This document shows positions 47,043 through 56,881 of a stretch of 64,000 nucleotides of DNA, piece after piece; the first letter of the stretch is position 1; each line of letters opens with the position of its first letter. Source of the stretch: Coriobacteriales bacterium OH1046 (GTDB taxonomy: Bacteria; Actinomycetota; Coriobacteriia; Coriobacteriales; Atopobiaceae); the NCBI GenBank assembly GCA_004010535.1, contig RQYE01000009.1, forward strand, positions 32,001-96,000, in the 5' to 3' direction. The position numbers and the translations under genes were made by a program. Under the pieces are notes generated by a model that was given only the letters and a program-made list of their open reading frames with translations, did no database searches and was not told the DNA's origin.

Positions 47043-47960
47043 CTAGAACAACGACACGTGCCTCGTATTCACGAAACGGAGCAGCTTCTCGCGGGCTAAG
47101 ATGTTCTTCCCGCGTGGAACCCTCACCCGCAGACCGAGATGCCTGCCGATCAACCGCATCGCCTCGAATGAGAGTTTCCCATCTCTGAGCTCGCCATTTG
47201 TCACTTGGACGATCCGGTACCCCTTGTTTTCCAGTGAGGTCCGCCGCGCGGAATCATGCGAGATATCCGCCTCTTCCGAATGCAGCTCGTCGGAATCGTA
47301 CTCGACCCCCACGCGGGCGCGCGGGAACAGCAAATCGCACCTGCGTTCGGATGCGCCGACGCGCAATACCGTGTTCATCATCCCCAATGGGAGGCCATAT
47401 CCTCCGAGTCGATGCGGCAACCACGCGAGCATGGCGAGATCGGTCTCGCGAGGCGATGCGGAGCCATCGGCGACGTAATCGAGGAGTCCGAGAACACGGC
47501 CCGAGCTTTGGAATTCCCGGAGTTCCATCAGCTCCGTCCTCAGACCATCTCGATTTGCAAGAGGCTTATATGCGTGGAGGTAGTCGTTGACCCGATACGT
47601 CGCGCAAAGCTCGTAGAGGAAGCGGATGAGCCGGCGGTCATCCAGGGTGCGCGACATAAGCGCGACGCACAGGGCGACCGAGGCAACGCCGACGCCCGAC
47701 TTGACGAGTTGGACGGAAGCGGGTGGCAGCGGGGTGGTGCACACGTGCGAGATAATCCCGCCGACGGCTTTCCGCTCTCCTTTCGAGGGTACGATGACGT
47801 GCAGGTCCCCCAAGGTTTCGCGCGCCGATGCGACATCAAGCCGAGCAAGGTCGGCTTCGCCGAGCGACGGGAGGATGCGCCCGGATACCCGGCAGGGCTT
47901 CAGCGACCGAGCGAACCGGTCGTGAAGGCGAAGGGCGGATATATCGCAGATGATGACCAT
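47043..47960 (-). CDS. DUF559/Vsr-like endonuclease-fold protein, possibly with AbiEi-like N-terminal region
   Basis: CDLLFPRARVGVEYDSDELHSEEADISHDSARRTSLENKGYRIVQVTNGEL resembles the PD-(D/E)XK core of DUF559 proteins; start MVIICDISALRLHDRF is a guess. Confidence 0.6.
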   Translation of the reverse strand: MVIICDISALRLHDRFARSLKPCRVSGRILPSLGEADLARLDVASARETLGDLHVIVPSKGERKAVGGIISHVCTTPLPPASVQLVKSGVGVASVALCVALMSRTLDDRRLIRFLYELCATYRVNDYLHAYKPLANRDGLRTELMELREFQSSGRVLGLLDYVADGSASPRETDLAMLAWLPHRLGGYGLPLGMMNTVLRVGASERRCDLLFPRARVGVEYDSDELHSEEADISHDSARRTSLENKGYRIVQVTNGELRDGKLSFEAMRLIGRHLGLRVRVPRGKNILAREKLLRFVNTRHVSLF

Positions 47961-48210
47961 GGTCCCTGCACGATAGCACCGATAGCCCATCCTTCTCCCC
48001 CGGTATCCTGTCCACACCGACCGATAGCCGCCTGCTGGCTGACGGGTACCTCTACCTGCACGCGCAAAAATGAGAGGAGCGGGAGGTTGGCCTGCAATCA
48101 CACGTCTTCGATGGTCTGCGGAAGCGGTGGAAGGGGCGGGCATGGAAAACTGTGGTGTTTCTCGGGAGGATCATGATGGGGCGAGAACCCGATCCACGCC
48201 CTATGGCCAT

Positions 48211-48338
48211 GGCGCCGGTTTGCATCTTTCCAACGGATACGGACGAAAAACTGGTGCCAATCGAGTTCCTTCCATGGAAAGATGCTGATTGGCGCCAATT
48301 CATGCCCGATTATCCTTGGAATGAGGGCAATCGGTACC
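48211..48338. repeat. Four-unit intergenic dyad element, copy 2
   Basis: GGCGCCGGTTTGCATCTTTCCAAC 48211; GAAAAAC 48245; GGTGCCAATCGAGTTCCTTCCATGG 48253; CCATGGAAAGATGCTGATTGGCGCC 48272; CCTTGGAATGAGGGCAATCGGTACC 48314. Confidence 0.9.
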
Positions 48339-48405
48339 ATCGCCTCAGAAGGGCGGGAACCCGCCCCGACGAGATCGCATGCGCCGCCCTCGCGTACATC
48401 CGCGC

Positions 48406-49866
48406 CTAGTCGAGCACGGTGATACGGCCTTCCACACGCGCATCGAGTCCGGGATGGGTGGTGAAGTACTCCTCGACGATGTTGTTGATCGAGGTGATGA
48501 CCATGCGTGGCCTCATGTTCCGCTTGACCTCCTCAAGCGGCACGCCCAGGAACTCGTCGAAGTTTCTATAGTGGTAGTCCTGCAGGGCGATCAGGAGCTC
48601 ATCCTCGTCGCACACAGATTCACCGTTGAAGGAGAGCTCCTCAAGCGTGCGGGTAGCTTTGCGCCACACGATGCGCACGCCGCGCGAGAACTGGTAGAAC
48701 TCGGTCCCACCCTCCCAAGCCTCGTCGCGCATGAGGTGGCAGACGATGCGGCGGAACTGGCCTCCCGTGACCTTGAGCATATAGACCGGACCGTCGAAGG
48801 GGGTGCTCTCGACCATATCCCGATACTCGACGACAGGGCCGAGCTCGGTCTTCCTGATGGAGCCCGAGCCGAAGAGCATGATGTCGTAGCTGGATTCGTC
48901 CTGGAGCATGTCGGCGTAGAGGTTTCCGAGCTCGGTCTCCTGCTCGCGGCGAGGATGGGTGAGCTTGCGTGCAAGGCGGGTCACGACGCGCCGGTATTTC
49001 TTGTCGGTGGAGCTGCGATAAGTCTCGAGCGTCTGCTCCATGATGGGGTCGATCTCCGCAGTACCGGCATTGACGGGCACGCTCTCCCAGGTGTATCCCA
49101 GCAGCTCGCGCCTGTCGCTGTCGTAATCGATCTCGAAGCGCCCGATTTGCCCGGTGCCGAACCCCGCCTGCACGATGGGGACACCGTTCACGATCTCGGG
49201 CGCGTCCATGAAGGTATGCGAATGCCCGCCGATGATGAAGTCGACACCCCAGTCGGGATTGAGCAGGCCCGCGAGCTCGCGATCTTTATCGATACCGATG
49301 TGGGTGACGAGAACGGTGAGATCGGTATCGGTAGTGCGGTAGTTATCGCAGATGACGCCGATCTCACGCGCGGCTTCCTTGATGTCGACGAAGGTGCCGA
49401 TGACTGCCTCGGATTTGGTGGAAGAGAGCACCTCCTGGGTGAGGATGCCGATGCAGAGTATCCTGAGGCCGCCTACCGTGAGGTTGGCATAGGGCTGGAA
49501 GAGGCGCGCATTGTTGAGGGTGATGTAGAGATCGGCATTGATGATGGGAAACCGGGCGCATTTCTCGAGGAAGAGCAGATGTGCAAGGCCGTAGTCGACC
49601 TCATGGTTGCCGAGCGTCGCCACATCGGGATCGAGGATGTTCACGAGGTCTATGGTGGAGAGGCCGAGGTACTCGGAGTCGATGACCGAGCCGCGGAACA
49701 TGTCTCCGGCGATGATGTAGGCGGTATTGGGTTGCTCGTTGCGCGCCTTGCGGATGTAGCCCGACAGCAGCGAAAGGCCGCCGCTCGCGACACCGCCCTC
49801 GTCCTTAGGCAGGAATGCACCGTGCATATCGTTGGAGTGGAGCAGTGTGATATGGGTGGTCGCCAT
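48406..49866 (-). CDS. 5'-nucleotidase/2',3'-cyclic phosphodiesterase-family metallophosphoesterase
   Basis: MATTHITLLHSNDMHGAF; ATLGNHEVDYG; FIIGGHSHTFMD; 5'-nucleotidase C-terminal domain. Confidence 0.9.
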   Translation of the reverse strand: MATTHITLLHSNDMHGAFLPKDEGGVASGGLSLLSGYIRKARNEQPNTAYIIAGDMFRGSVIDSEYLGLSTIDLVNILDPDVATLGNHEVDYGLAHLLFLEKCARFPIINADLYITLNNARLFQPYANLTVGGLRILCIGILTQEVLSSTKSEAVIGTFVDIKEAAREIGVICDNYRTTDTDLTVLVTHIGIDKDRELAGLLNPDWGVDFIIGGHSHTFMDAPEIVNGVPIVQAGFGTGQIGRFEIDYDSDRRELLGYTWESVPVNAGTAEIDPIMEQTLETYRSSTDKKYRRVVTRLARKLTHPRREQETELGNLYADMLQDESSYDIMLFGSGSIRKTELGPVVEYRDMVESTPFDGPVYMLKVTGGQFRRIVCHLMRDEAWEGGTEFYQFSRGVRIVWRKATRTLEELSFNGESVCDEDELLIALQDYHYRNFDEFLGVPLEEVKRNMRPRMVITSINNIVEEYFTTHPGLDARVEGRITVLD

Positions 49867-49969
49867 GGTATGCCATCCTTTGCGCAACGGGGACACGTCC
49901 GGTCACGGAAACCATTGTGACATAGTTCCTATTTCCGCCAGCGCTTGTCACCCTGGCCATTCCCGCCCC

Positions 49970-49998
49970 GAAAAACGGCCCCGCTTGAGCAGGGCCGT
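49970..49998 (-). terminator. Rho-independent terminator of rubrerythrin gene
   Basis: ACGGCCC...GGGCCGT with TTTTT on minus strand. Confidence 0.85.
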
Positions 49999-50024
49999 CA
50001 GATCGCGCGATCGAGCCGGACGCT

Positions 50025-50570
50025 TTAGTAGTTGAGCGCCTGCTCCTCGAAGTAGCTCTGCGGATGGTTGCAGACCGGGCAGATCTTGGGAGCCTCGGCA
50101 CCGACATGCAGGTGGCCGCAGTTGAGGCACTTCCATACCTTCACGCCCTCGCGGGTGAAGACGTCCCCGGCCTCGACATGCGCGGCGAGCTTGCGATAGC
50201 GCTCCTCATGAGCCTTCTCGATGGTGCCGACCATCGTGAATCTGGCAGCGATCTCGGCGAACCCCTCCTCCTTGGCGGTCTCGGCGAAACCGGCGTACAT
50301 GGAGGTCCACTCCTCGTTCTCGCCGGCAGCGGCATCGAGCAGGTTGGCCAAGGTGTCGGGCACCTCGCCGCCATGCAGGTACTTGAACCAGAGCTTGGCA
50401 TGCTCGCGCTCGTTGCCCGAGGTCTCGGTGAAGATGTCGGAGATCTGGACGTAGCCCTCCTTCTTCGCCTTGCTCGCATAGTAGGCGTACTTGTTGGTCG
50501 CCTGAGACTCGCCTGCGAAGGCGTACTCAAGATTCTTCTTGGTCTGGGAATTCTCGAAATCGATTGCCAT
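50025..50570 (-). CDS. Rubrerythrin
   Basis: [22 protein letters not shown]; rubredoxin-like C-terminus [30 protein letters not shown]. Confidence 0.96.
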   Translation of the reverse strand: MAIDFENSQTKKNLEYAFAGESQATNKYAYYASKAKKEGYVQISDIFTETSGNEREHAKLWFKYLHGGEVPDTLANLLDAAAGENEEWTSMYAGFAETAKEEGFAEIAARFTMVGTIEKAHEERYRKLAAHVEAGDVFTREGVKVWKCLNCGHLHVGAEAPKICPVCNHPQSYFEEQALNY

Positions 50571-50631
50571 GGATGCTCCTCTCACGTTGCGGGGTGGCGT
50601 CCCTGCGCCACACCTTCCTATACTAGCGCAT

Positions 50632-51501
50632 TCACGCCCGCCACAAACCCGCTTCCCGCGTGCAGAACCCCTCTTTCTGCAGTCCGGCCAACAGCATCTC
50701 CACATCGCTTGGAGGGAGCGTTTCACGTCCGGCGAGAAGTTCTGTGCGGCTGAGCTCCGAGGCAAGCTCCTCGGTCGAGATCCCCCCTCGGTATGCGAGC
50801 AGGATGCGCACGAGCGCCGCGCGTTTCTGGCGATTCGAGCCCTCGAAGCGCGACTGCTTGGCATAGCTGCGCGAACGGCGCGAAGGGTTGGGGACCGTCT
50901 TCTTGAGATGGGCCCCGTAATCGAGCAGCGCATAGTACCAGCTGCGCGGGCCCGCCAAGCCGTTGCCGCCATCCGGCGGGCAGCTCGCATCCACGAGCGG
51001 GGCGAGCTCCTTGTCGGAAACATCCTCTGCTTCGGGAAAAAGCTCGTGGAGGAAGACGGCGCGCACGTTGGTTTCGAGGTAGACGGCATGCTTGTTGAAT
51101 GAGAAGGCCCTGATGCCCGCAGCGGTTGCGGGCCCGATGCCGGGAAGCGCGCGGAGCGCCGCCTCATCCTCCGGAAAGCGCCCGCCCGCTTCCGAAACCT
51201 CCTGCGCGGCACGCAGCACCGCGAGCGCGCGCCGGTTGTAGCCCATGCCCTGCCACTCCTCGAGCACATCCGCCGTGCTCGCAGCCGCCAGGGCATCCAC
51301 GCTGGGAAAGCGTTCGAGCCACTTCTGCCATCGGCCATCCACGCGGCTGACCTGCGTCTGCTGGAGCATGACCTCCGAGATCCAGATGGCATAGGGATCG
51401 CGCGTGTTGCGCCACGGCAGGTCGCGGTACAGCGCCGCGCCCTGCTCTGCCACCTTGATGCAGAACGCATCGAGATCGCTTGGGGAGATGGAACCGTTCA
51501 T
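50632..51501 (-). CDS. mutY: A/G-specific adenine glycosylase-like HhH-GPD protein
   Basis: [54 protein letters not shown]. Confidence 0.85.
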   Translation of the reverse strand: MNGSISPSDLDAFCIKVAEQGAALYRDLPWRNTRDPYAIWISEVMLQQTQVSRVDGRWQKWLERFPSVDALAAASTADVLEEWQGMGYNRRALAVLRAAQEVSEAGGRFPEDEAALRALPGIGPATAAGIRAFSFNKHAVYLETNVRAVFLHELFPEAEDVSDKELAPLVDASCPPDGGNGLAGPRSWYYALLDYGAHLKKTVPNPSRRSRSYAKQSRFEGSNRQKRAALVRILLAYRGGISTEELASELSRTELLAGRETLPPSDVEMLLAGLQKEGFCTREAGLWRA

Positions 51502-51679
51502 GGGGGCGCTGCCTCTCTGGAGGGTGGGATCGGAGCCGGATGCGCAACCGGCCGCGACATACCGGCTACCACATCATATATCGAAACGGCGCGGGGGAAG
51601 GCTCGGGCAGGCTGCCCCTGCCCACCGTTTCCCTACGGTACCTTGTGTATAAGCACGTCCTTGCCGAGAGCAGGGAATG

Positions 51680-52575
51680 TCATCCGTTCTCCATGAGCTC
51701 TGCGAAGATCGTATCCGCCGCTTCGAGCGCTTCCCTATATTCGCGGTATGCGGGGCTTAACCGCCCCATCGCGGGGAGGAACACATCATCATATCCTTCC
51801 TCCGCATTGAATCGCCTCACAAGCTCCTTGAACCTATAGGCCGGTGTCGCCTTATACGCTTCCGAGGAAGCGAGCATTTGATATTGTTCGATCATGTCCC
51901 TGTGCTCATGGAAATACCGTCCGGGGTCCTTGATGGCAGCCGACAGGTTCTCGGTTGCCTCCTGCATGACCGGACTATCCCAGTTTTCCAGAAGATCGTC
52001 GAGGTAATCCTGCATATCGGCGGGAATCGCGAGCTGCACGCCGTCGAGGAAAGCGCAAACGGTATCGAATGCCTCGCTTTGGCTGGCCGTTCTAAGGGGC
52101 TCCCCGAGGAACCGGGCGAAATGGACGGCGAGGAATTTGCCGTAATATCCGGGGAATGCCGCGAGCAAACGGTCGAGGATGGCCTGTTTCGCGTTGATGG
52201 CCCCGAGCTGTTCCTGCACCGCATCCCAGTCCTGCGTTTCCATGAACTGGCGGAGCAGCGCCTGCTTTTCCCGCAACGCCTCTATCTCGTTCTCGCGCCT
52301 GCCGATGATCCGGCGGATCGCGCGCGCACCGTCTCCTCCGAGGCACGTGCGGATATCTGGGACGGAGACCCCCAGCCCGCGCAGAACCGCGATCTTCTTC
52401 AGCTGCGCGATCTCCCGCTCGGAGAATCGTCGGTAGCCGTTTTCCGCGACGAACGGGGAGATCAAGCCCTGTTCGCAATAGTATTCGACTGCTTTCCTGG
52501 TAAGCCCGCACGCCCTGCACGCCTCATTGATAAGCAACCCTATCACCTCCAGCCTCCCGGTAGCCTCCAGCTGCA
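51680..52575 (-). CDS. MerR-family transcriptional regulator
   Basis: INEACRACGLTRKAVEYYCEQGLISPFVAENGYRRFSEREIAQLKKIAVLRGLGVSVPDI; start within 52550-52640 uncertain. Confidence 0.88.
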
Positions 52576-52635
52576 TGGTAAGCCACCCCCCAAGGGAATG
52601 GTCAAGGGTTTTCTCCTTTGCTCCGACCGCCCGCC

Positions 52636-53166
52636 TCAACCCTTGCGGAGCCGTTCCAACTTGGCACGTGTTTCCGCAGGAAGGCGCTCGCCGAGGGTGG
52701 TGTGATGATGGGCGCGGTCCGACGCCGCCGCAGCCACATCCGTATCGACGATTGCGAACTCATGGGCGATCAACGCGCTCGACAGGCTCTTGATCGGCAC
52801 GCCCCCTATGGTCGCACGGACCGTGGCATCCGATGTGGCGACCGTGGTATCGCGACCTTGATGACGTGCCTCCACGGCAAGCTGCTCGATAACCTCGTCC
52901 GCCGACTGGCCGGTGCTCGAGAAGACCACGCGGACGCTGCCCGATGAGAGGTTCGGCCGATCGGGCGAGAGGTTGCCTGCACCATCGAAGACCACGACCG
53001 GATCGAAGCTTCCCTGTGCGAACGCCGCCACATCGGCAAGGAGGGCTTCGCGAGCCCGCAGATACGGATCGCTGTCGCCTTCGTCGATGAGGTGCGCGTA
53101 GCGCTCCGTCGCGCGGATGACATTGTAGCCGTCGACCACGAGAAGCTCATGGCGTTCTTCAGGCAT
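52636..53166 (-). CDS. NYN-domain RNase, YacP/Rae1-like
   Basis: LLVVDGYNVIRATERYAHLI; VVVFDGAGN; VATSDATVRATI. Confidence 0.85.
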   Translation of the reverse strand: MPEERHELLVVDGYNVIRATERYAHLIDEGDSDPYLRAREALLADVAAFAQGSFDPVVVFDGAGNLSPDRPNLSSGSVRVVFSSTGQSADEVIEQLAVEARHQGRDTTVATSDATVRATIGGVPIKSLSSALIAHEFAIVDTDVAAAASDRAHHHTTLGERLPAETRAKLERLRKG

Positions 53167-54085
53167 CGGGGCTCGTCCTTCTCTGCCACTCATAGCAGAA
53201 AACCGCAGCGGCCTGGGCAACATTGAGCGATTCGATACGCCCGCGCTGGGGCAGTTTGGCGAGGAAATCGCACTTCTCGAGCATAAGCTGCGAGATACCC
53301 GCATTCTCCGAACCCATGACGAGTGCGAGGCGGCCTTCGACGGACGCATCCCAGATGACCTGCTCGGCATGCTCGCTTGCACCGCAGACCCAGAAGCCCG
53401 CATGCTTGAGCTCGTCGAGCGCACGGGGAAGGTTGGAGACCTGGGCGATGGGAAGATGCAGCACCGCGCCGGCAGACGTCTTGTATGCGCCCACGCCCAC
53501 CCGGGCGGCGCGGGCGTTGGCGATGACGATGCCCGCTGCGCCGACGACCTCGGCCGTGCGTGCAATGGCGCCGAAATTGCCCTCGTCCGTCACATGGTCG
53601 AGCACGATAACCAAGGCATCGCCGCTCCCCGCTGCGCGCACGATATCGGCGAGCGAGGCATATGCGAAGGGACGGGTGCGGACCATGATGCCCTGATGGG
53701 CACCATGCGAGGACATCTGGTCGAGACGCGCCTTGGTCACATGCTCGATTGCAGCCCCCCGCTCGGCCAACTCTGCGGTCAGGCGCTTCAGGGTGGCGTC
53801 GCTTGTCTCGGCATCGGCGATGAAGGCGCTTTTGAGGGGAAGGCCCAGCTCGATGGCTTCGGCCACCGCACGGCGCCCCTCGATGATATCGCCCGTCGGG
53901 ACATCCGAACCGCGCTTGGGCTGAGCCTTCTTGGGCTTATTGCCTCGCGGACGATCCTGCTGCCATGCCTTCTTGTGCTCCTCAGGATCGGGAAGGTTGC
54001 GGGGGACGATCTTGTTCTTGCCCGCACGTTTGCCATTGCCGCCGCGCACATCGCGCCCCGGCGTGCGGGACTGGTTCTTCGCCAT
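53159..54085 (-). CDS. rlmB: 23S rRNA (guanosine-2'-O)-methyltransferase RlmB-like (TrmH family)
   Basis: IIEGRRAVAEAIELG; VLDHVTDEGNFGAIARTAEVVGAAGIVI; LVMGSENAGIS; ESLNVAQAAAVFCYE. Confidence 0.93.
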   Translation of the reverse strand: MAKNQSRTPGRDVRGGNGKRAGKNKIVPRNLPDPEEHKKAWQQDRPRGNKPKKAQPKRGSDVPTGDIIEGRRAVAEAIELGLPLKSAFIADAETSDATLKRLTAELAERGAAIEHVTKARLDQMSSHGAHQGIMVRTRPFAYASLADIVRAAGSGDALVIVLDHVTDEGNFGAIARTAEVVGAAGIVIANARAARVGVGAYKTSAGAVLHLPIAQVSNLPRALDELKHAGFWVCGASEHAEQVIWDASVEGRLALVMGSENAGISQLMLEKCDFLAKLPQRGRIESLNVAQAAAVFCYEWQRRTSPDA

Positions 54086-54097
54086 ACTCCGACCTGC

Positions 54098-55576
54098 CTA
54101 TTCCCTCATGCGCAGACGTGCACCCGCAACCGTATCCTCAACCGAGAGGCCGAGCGCCGCGATACCGTCGCGGATGGCATCCGCAACACCCCAATTCTTG
54201 CTCGCGCGCGCCTCGGCACGGGCGGCAAGCAGCGCGTTCACGGCTTCGGACGCCGAATCGCCCGCGTATCCCGCCTGCTCGCGAGCAAGATCCACGATCC
54301 CGGCAGGAAGCTCGTCGGCAGCACCTGCCTTGGCGAGATCGATGCCGAGCACGCCTGAGAGCTCGCAGAGCATGTCGGCCGCACGCAGGCAGGGGGCCGT
54401 CTCCATGTTGCCGCCCGCATCGGCAAGGTACTTGTTGGCGGTGGAAACCAAGCCGAAGATGGCCGCAAGACCGCCTGCGGAGTTGAAATCGTCGTCCATC
54501 GACGCGACGAACTCCTCGCGTGCGGCATCGACGGCCGCTCCGAGGGAACGGTCGAGCTCGCTCAAGATGCCGTCCTGAGGCGCGGTGTCCGCCGCCCAAC
54601 GGAGATTCTCGACGCAGGTGGCCAAGCGCTCCAGCGTGCCCGCCGCGCCATCCAGGCGCTCGAACGAGAAATCGAGCGGCGCACGGTAATGGGTCTGCAG
54701 CATGAGCAAGCGCACGGCGTCGGCAGGATATCTGTCGAGGACCTCTTTCAAGGTGAAGAAGTTGCCGAGGCTCTTCGACATCTTGTCGCCCTCGACGCGG
54801 AGCATCCCCGCGTGCATCCAGACGTTCGCAAGCGGGGTATGCCATGCGCACATGGCCTGGGCCGTCTCGTTCTCGTGATGCGGGAAGACGAGGTCGGCCC
54901 CGCCGCCGTGGATGTCTATGGGAGTGCCCAGATGACGGTGGATCATGGCGCAGCACTCGGTATGCCAGCCCGGACGACCCGCTCCCCACGGGGAGGGCCA
55001 GCTGGGCTCCCCCGGCTTGGCGGCCTTCCAGAGCGCGAAGTCGAAGGGATCGTGCTTCTCGTCATTGACCTCGACGCGCTCGCCGGCACGCAGCCGATCG
55101 AGATCGCGCCCCGAGAGGATGCCGTAGGCGTTGTCGCTCCTCACCGAGAAGTACACGTCGCCGGATGGCACGGTGTAGGCATTGCCCTGCTCGATGAGCG
55201 AGGAGATCATCTCCTGCATGGCCTCGATCTCGCGCGTGGCACGCGGGCGGATATCGGGATCGAGGATGCCGAAACGGCGCATCTGCTCGATGAACGCAGT
55301 GCTGAACTCCTCGGCGACCTCGGCGGGCGTGCGTCCCTGCTCGTTGGCGCGATTGATGATCTTATCGTCCACGTCGGTGAGATTCTGGGCGAACGTGACC
55401 TGATAGCCCTTGAACATGAGGTAGCGCCTGATCATGTCGAATGAGAGGAAGGTGCGTGCATTGCCGATATGGATCTGATCGTAGACGGTGGGGCCGCACA
55501 CGTACATGCGCACCTTGCCCTCATCGATGGGCGTGAACTCCTGCTTCTTATGGAACTGCGTGTTGTAGATCTGCAT
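54098..55576 (-). CDS. cysS: Cysteinyl-tRNA synthetase
   Basis: MQIYNTQFHKKQEFTPIDEGKVRMYVCGPTVYDQIHIGNARTF; KMSKSLGNFFTLKEVL. Confidence 0.97.
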   Translation of the reverse strand: MQIYNTQFHKKQEFTPIDEGKVRMYVCGPTVYDQIHIGNARTFLSFDMIRRYLMFKGYQVTFAQNLTDVDDKIINRANEQGRTPAEVAEEFSTAFIEQMRRFGILDPDIRPRATREIEAMQEMISSLIEQGNAYTVPSGDVYFSVRSDNAYGILSGRDLDRLRAGERVEVNDEKHDPFDFALWKAAKPGEPSWPSPWGAGRPGWHTECCAMIHRHLGTPIDIHGGGADLVFPHHENETAQAMCAWHTPLANVWMHAGMLRVEGDKMSKSLGNFFTLKEVLDRYPADAVRLLMLQTHYRAPLDFSFERLDGAAGTLERLATCVENLRWAADTAPQDGILSELDRSLGAAVDAAREEFVASMDDDFNSAGGLAAIFGLVSTANKYLADAGGNMETAPCLRAADMLCELSGVLGIDLAKAGAADELPAGIVDLAREQAGYAGDSASEAVNALLAARAEARASKNWGVADAIRDGIAALGLSVEDTVAGARLRMRE

Positions 55577-55622
55577 GGGAACTCCTTGCGTTGCTGGCTC
55601 ACGGACCGAGTAGACGGATACC

Positions 55623-56108
55623 TCAGGATCCGCGACATCGCCCGTCCAGCAGAGCCACGGCAAAGGCCTCGATACCCTCCTTGCGCCCGACGAACCCGAG
55701 GCGCTCGGTGGTGGTCGCTTTCACACCCACATGCTCGACGTTGATGCCCAGGGCATGGGCGAGGTTGGCGCGCATGGCATCGCGATGGGGGCCGAGCTTG
55801 GGCGCTTGCGCGGCCACGGTCGCATCGACATCCTCGATCGAAAAGCCCTGCGCGCGCACGAGCTGGGCGACGCGGGCGAGCAGGACGAGCGAATCAGCGC
55901 CCTCATAAGCCGGATCGGTATCGGGGAAGAGCGCTCCGATGTCGCCTAAGCGGGCGGCGCCGAGGAGGGCGTCCGCTATGGCGTGGGCCAGCGCATCGGC
56001 ATCGGAATGGCCGGCAAGGCCCAGCTCGTAGGGTATAGGCACGCCCCCGAGGATAAGGGGGCGCCCCGCGCAGAAGGCATGCACATCGTAGCCGTGGCCG
56101 ACCCTCAT
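55623..56108 (-). CDS. ispF: 2-C-methyl-D-erythritol 2,4-cyclodiphosphate synthase
   Basis: [58 protein letters not shown]. Confidence 0.96.
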   Translation of the reverse strand: MRVGHGYDVHAFCAGRPLILGGVPIPYELGLAGHSDADALAHAIADALLGAARLGDIGALFPDTDPAYEGADSLVLLARVAQLVRAQGFSIEDVDATVAAQAPKLGPHRDAMRANLAHALGINVEHVGVKATTTERLGFVGRKEGIEAFAVALLDGRCRGS

Positions 56109-56881
56109 ACCAGAGCCTCCCCTCTGCCCAGGCGCCTGCTCAGGAGCACCTCGGCGATGGCAAGATCCTCGGGGTAGGTGACCTTGAGATTGGATGCGGC
56201 GGGTTCGATGCAGCGTATGCGGCCTCCCGCACGTTCCACAAGGCTTGCATCATCGGTACCGATGAAGTACTCGAAGGATGCGCTCGCGTAGGCATCCTCG
56301 AGCACGCGCGTGCGGAAGGTCTGCGGGGTCTGGGCGGCCCAGTAGAAGCTGCGGTCGGGCGTCGAGACCACGATGCCCTCTTCCACGAGCTTCAGGGTGT
56401 CGGTCACGCGTGCTGCCACGAGCGTGCCCGAAAGCGTCTTGTCAGCACGCAGGCAGGCGATGGAGCGCTCGATGGTCTCGCATTCGATGAGGGGACGGGC
56501 CGCATCGTGGATGGCGCAGTAGGCGTGGCCCTTGGGCATGGCGGCAAGCCCCGAGGCGACCGACTCCTGGCGGACCTCGCCGGAATCGGCGAGGCTGACC
56601 GGTGTGGAAAGGGAGAGGCCGGTCAGGATCCCCTCGATCTCATCACGACGGCTCTCTACGCACACGATCACGATATGGGCGACCGACGGTGCCGCATCGA
56701 AGGCGAGGAGCGACCACGCGACGATGGGTCTGCCGCACAGTTCCACGAACTGCTTGCCGAGCGGATCGCCGAACCGTGCGCCGACCCCGCCGGCCACGAT
56801 GATGGCGACGGTGTCGGCGGCGTGTGCGGCGCCGTCTATCCGCGCGGATGCCGTGCAGGCTGCGGGCTGGCAGGCGCTCAT
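56105..56881 (-). CDS. ispD: 2-C-methyl-D-erythritol 4-phosphate cytidylyltransferase
   Basis: [50 protein letters not shown]; start uncertain. Confidence 0.94.
   Translation of the reverse strand: MSACQPAACTASARIDGAAHAADTVAIIVAGGVGARFGDPLGKQFVELCGRPIVAWSLLAFDAAPSVAHIVIVCVESRRDEIEGILTGLSLSTPVSLADSGEVRQESVASGLAAMPKGHAYCAIHDAARPLIECETIERSIACLRADKTLSGTLVAARVTDTLKLVEEGIVVSTPDRSFYWAAQTPQTFRTRVLEDAYASASFEYFIGTDDASLVERAGGRIRCIEPAASNLKVTYPEDLAIAEVLLSRRLGRGEALV

Noticed and set aside
46866-48338. Composite transposon/IS flanked by inverted repeats
   Set aside because: The flanking elements are internally symmetric, no transposase is present and no target-site duplication is evident.
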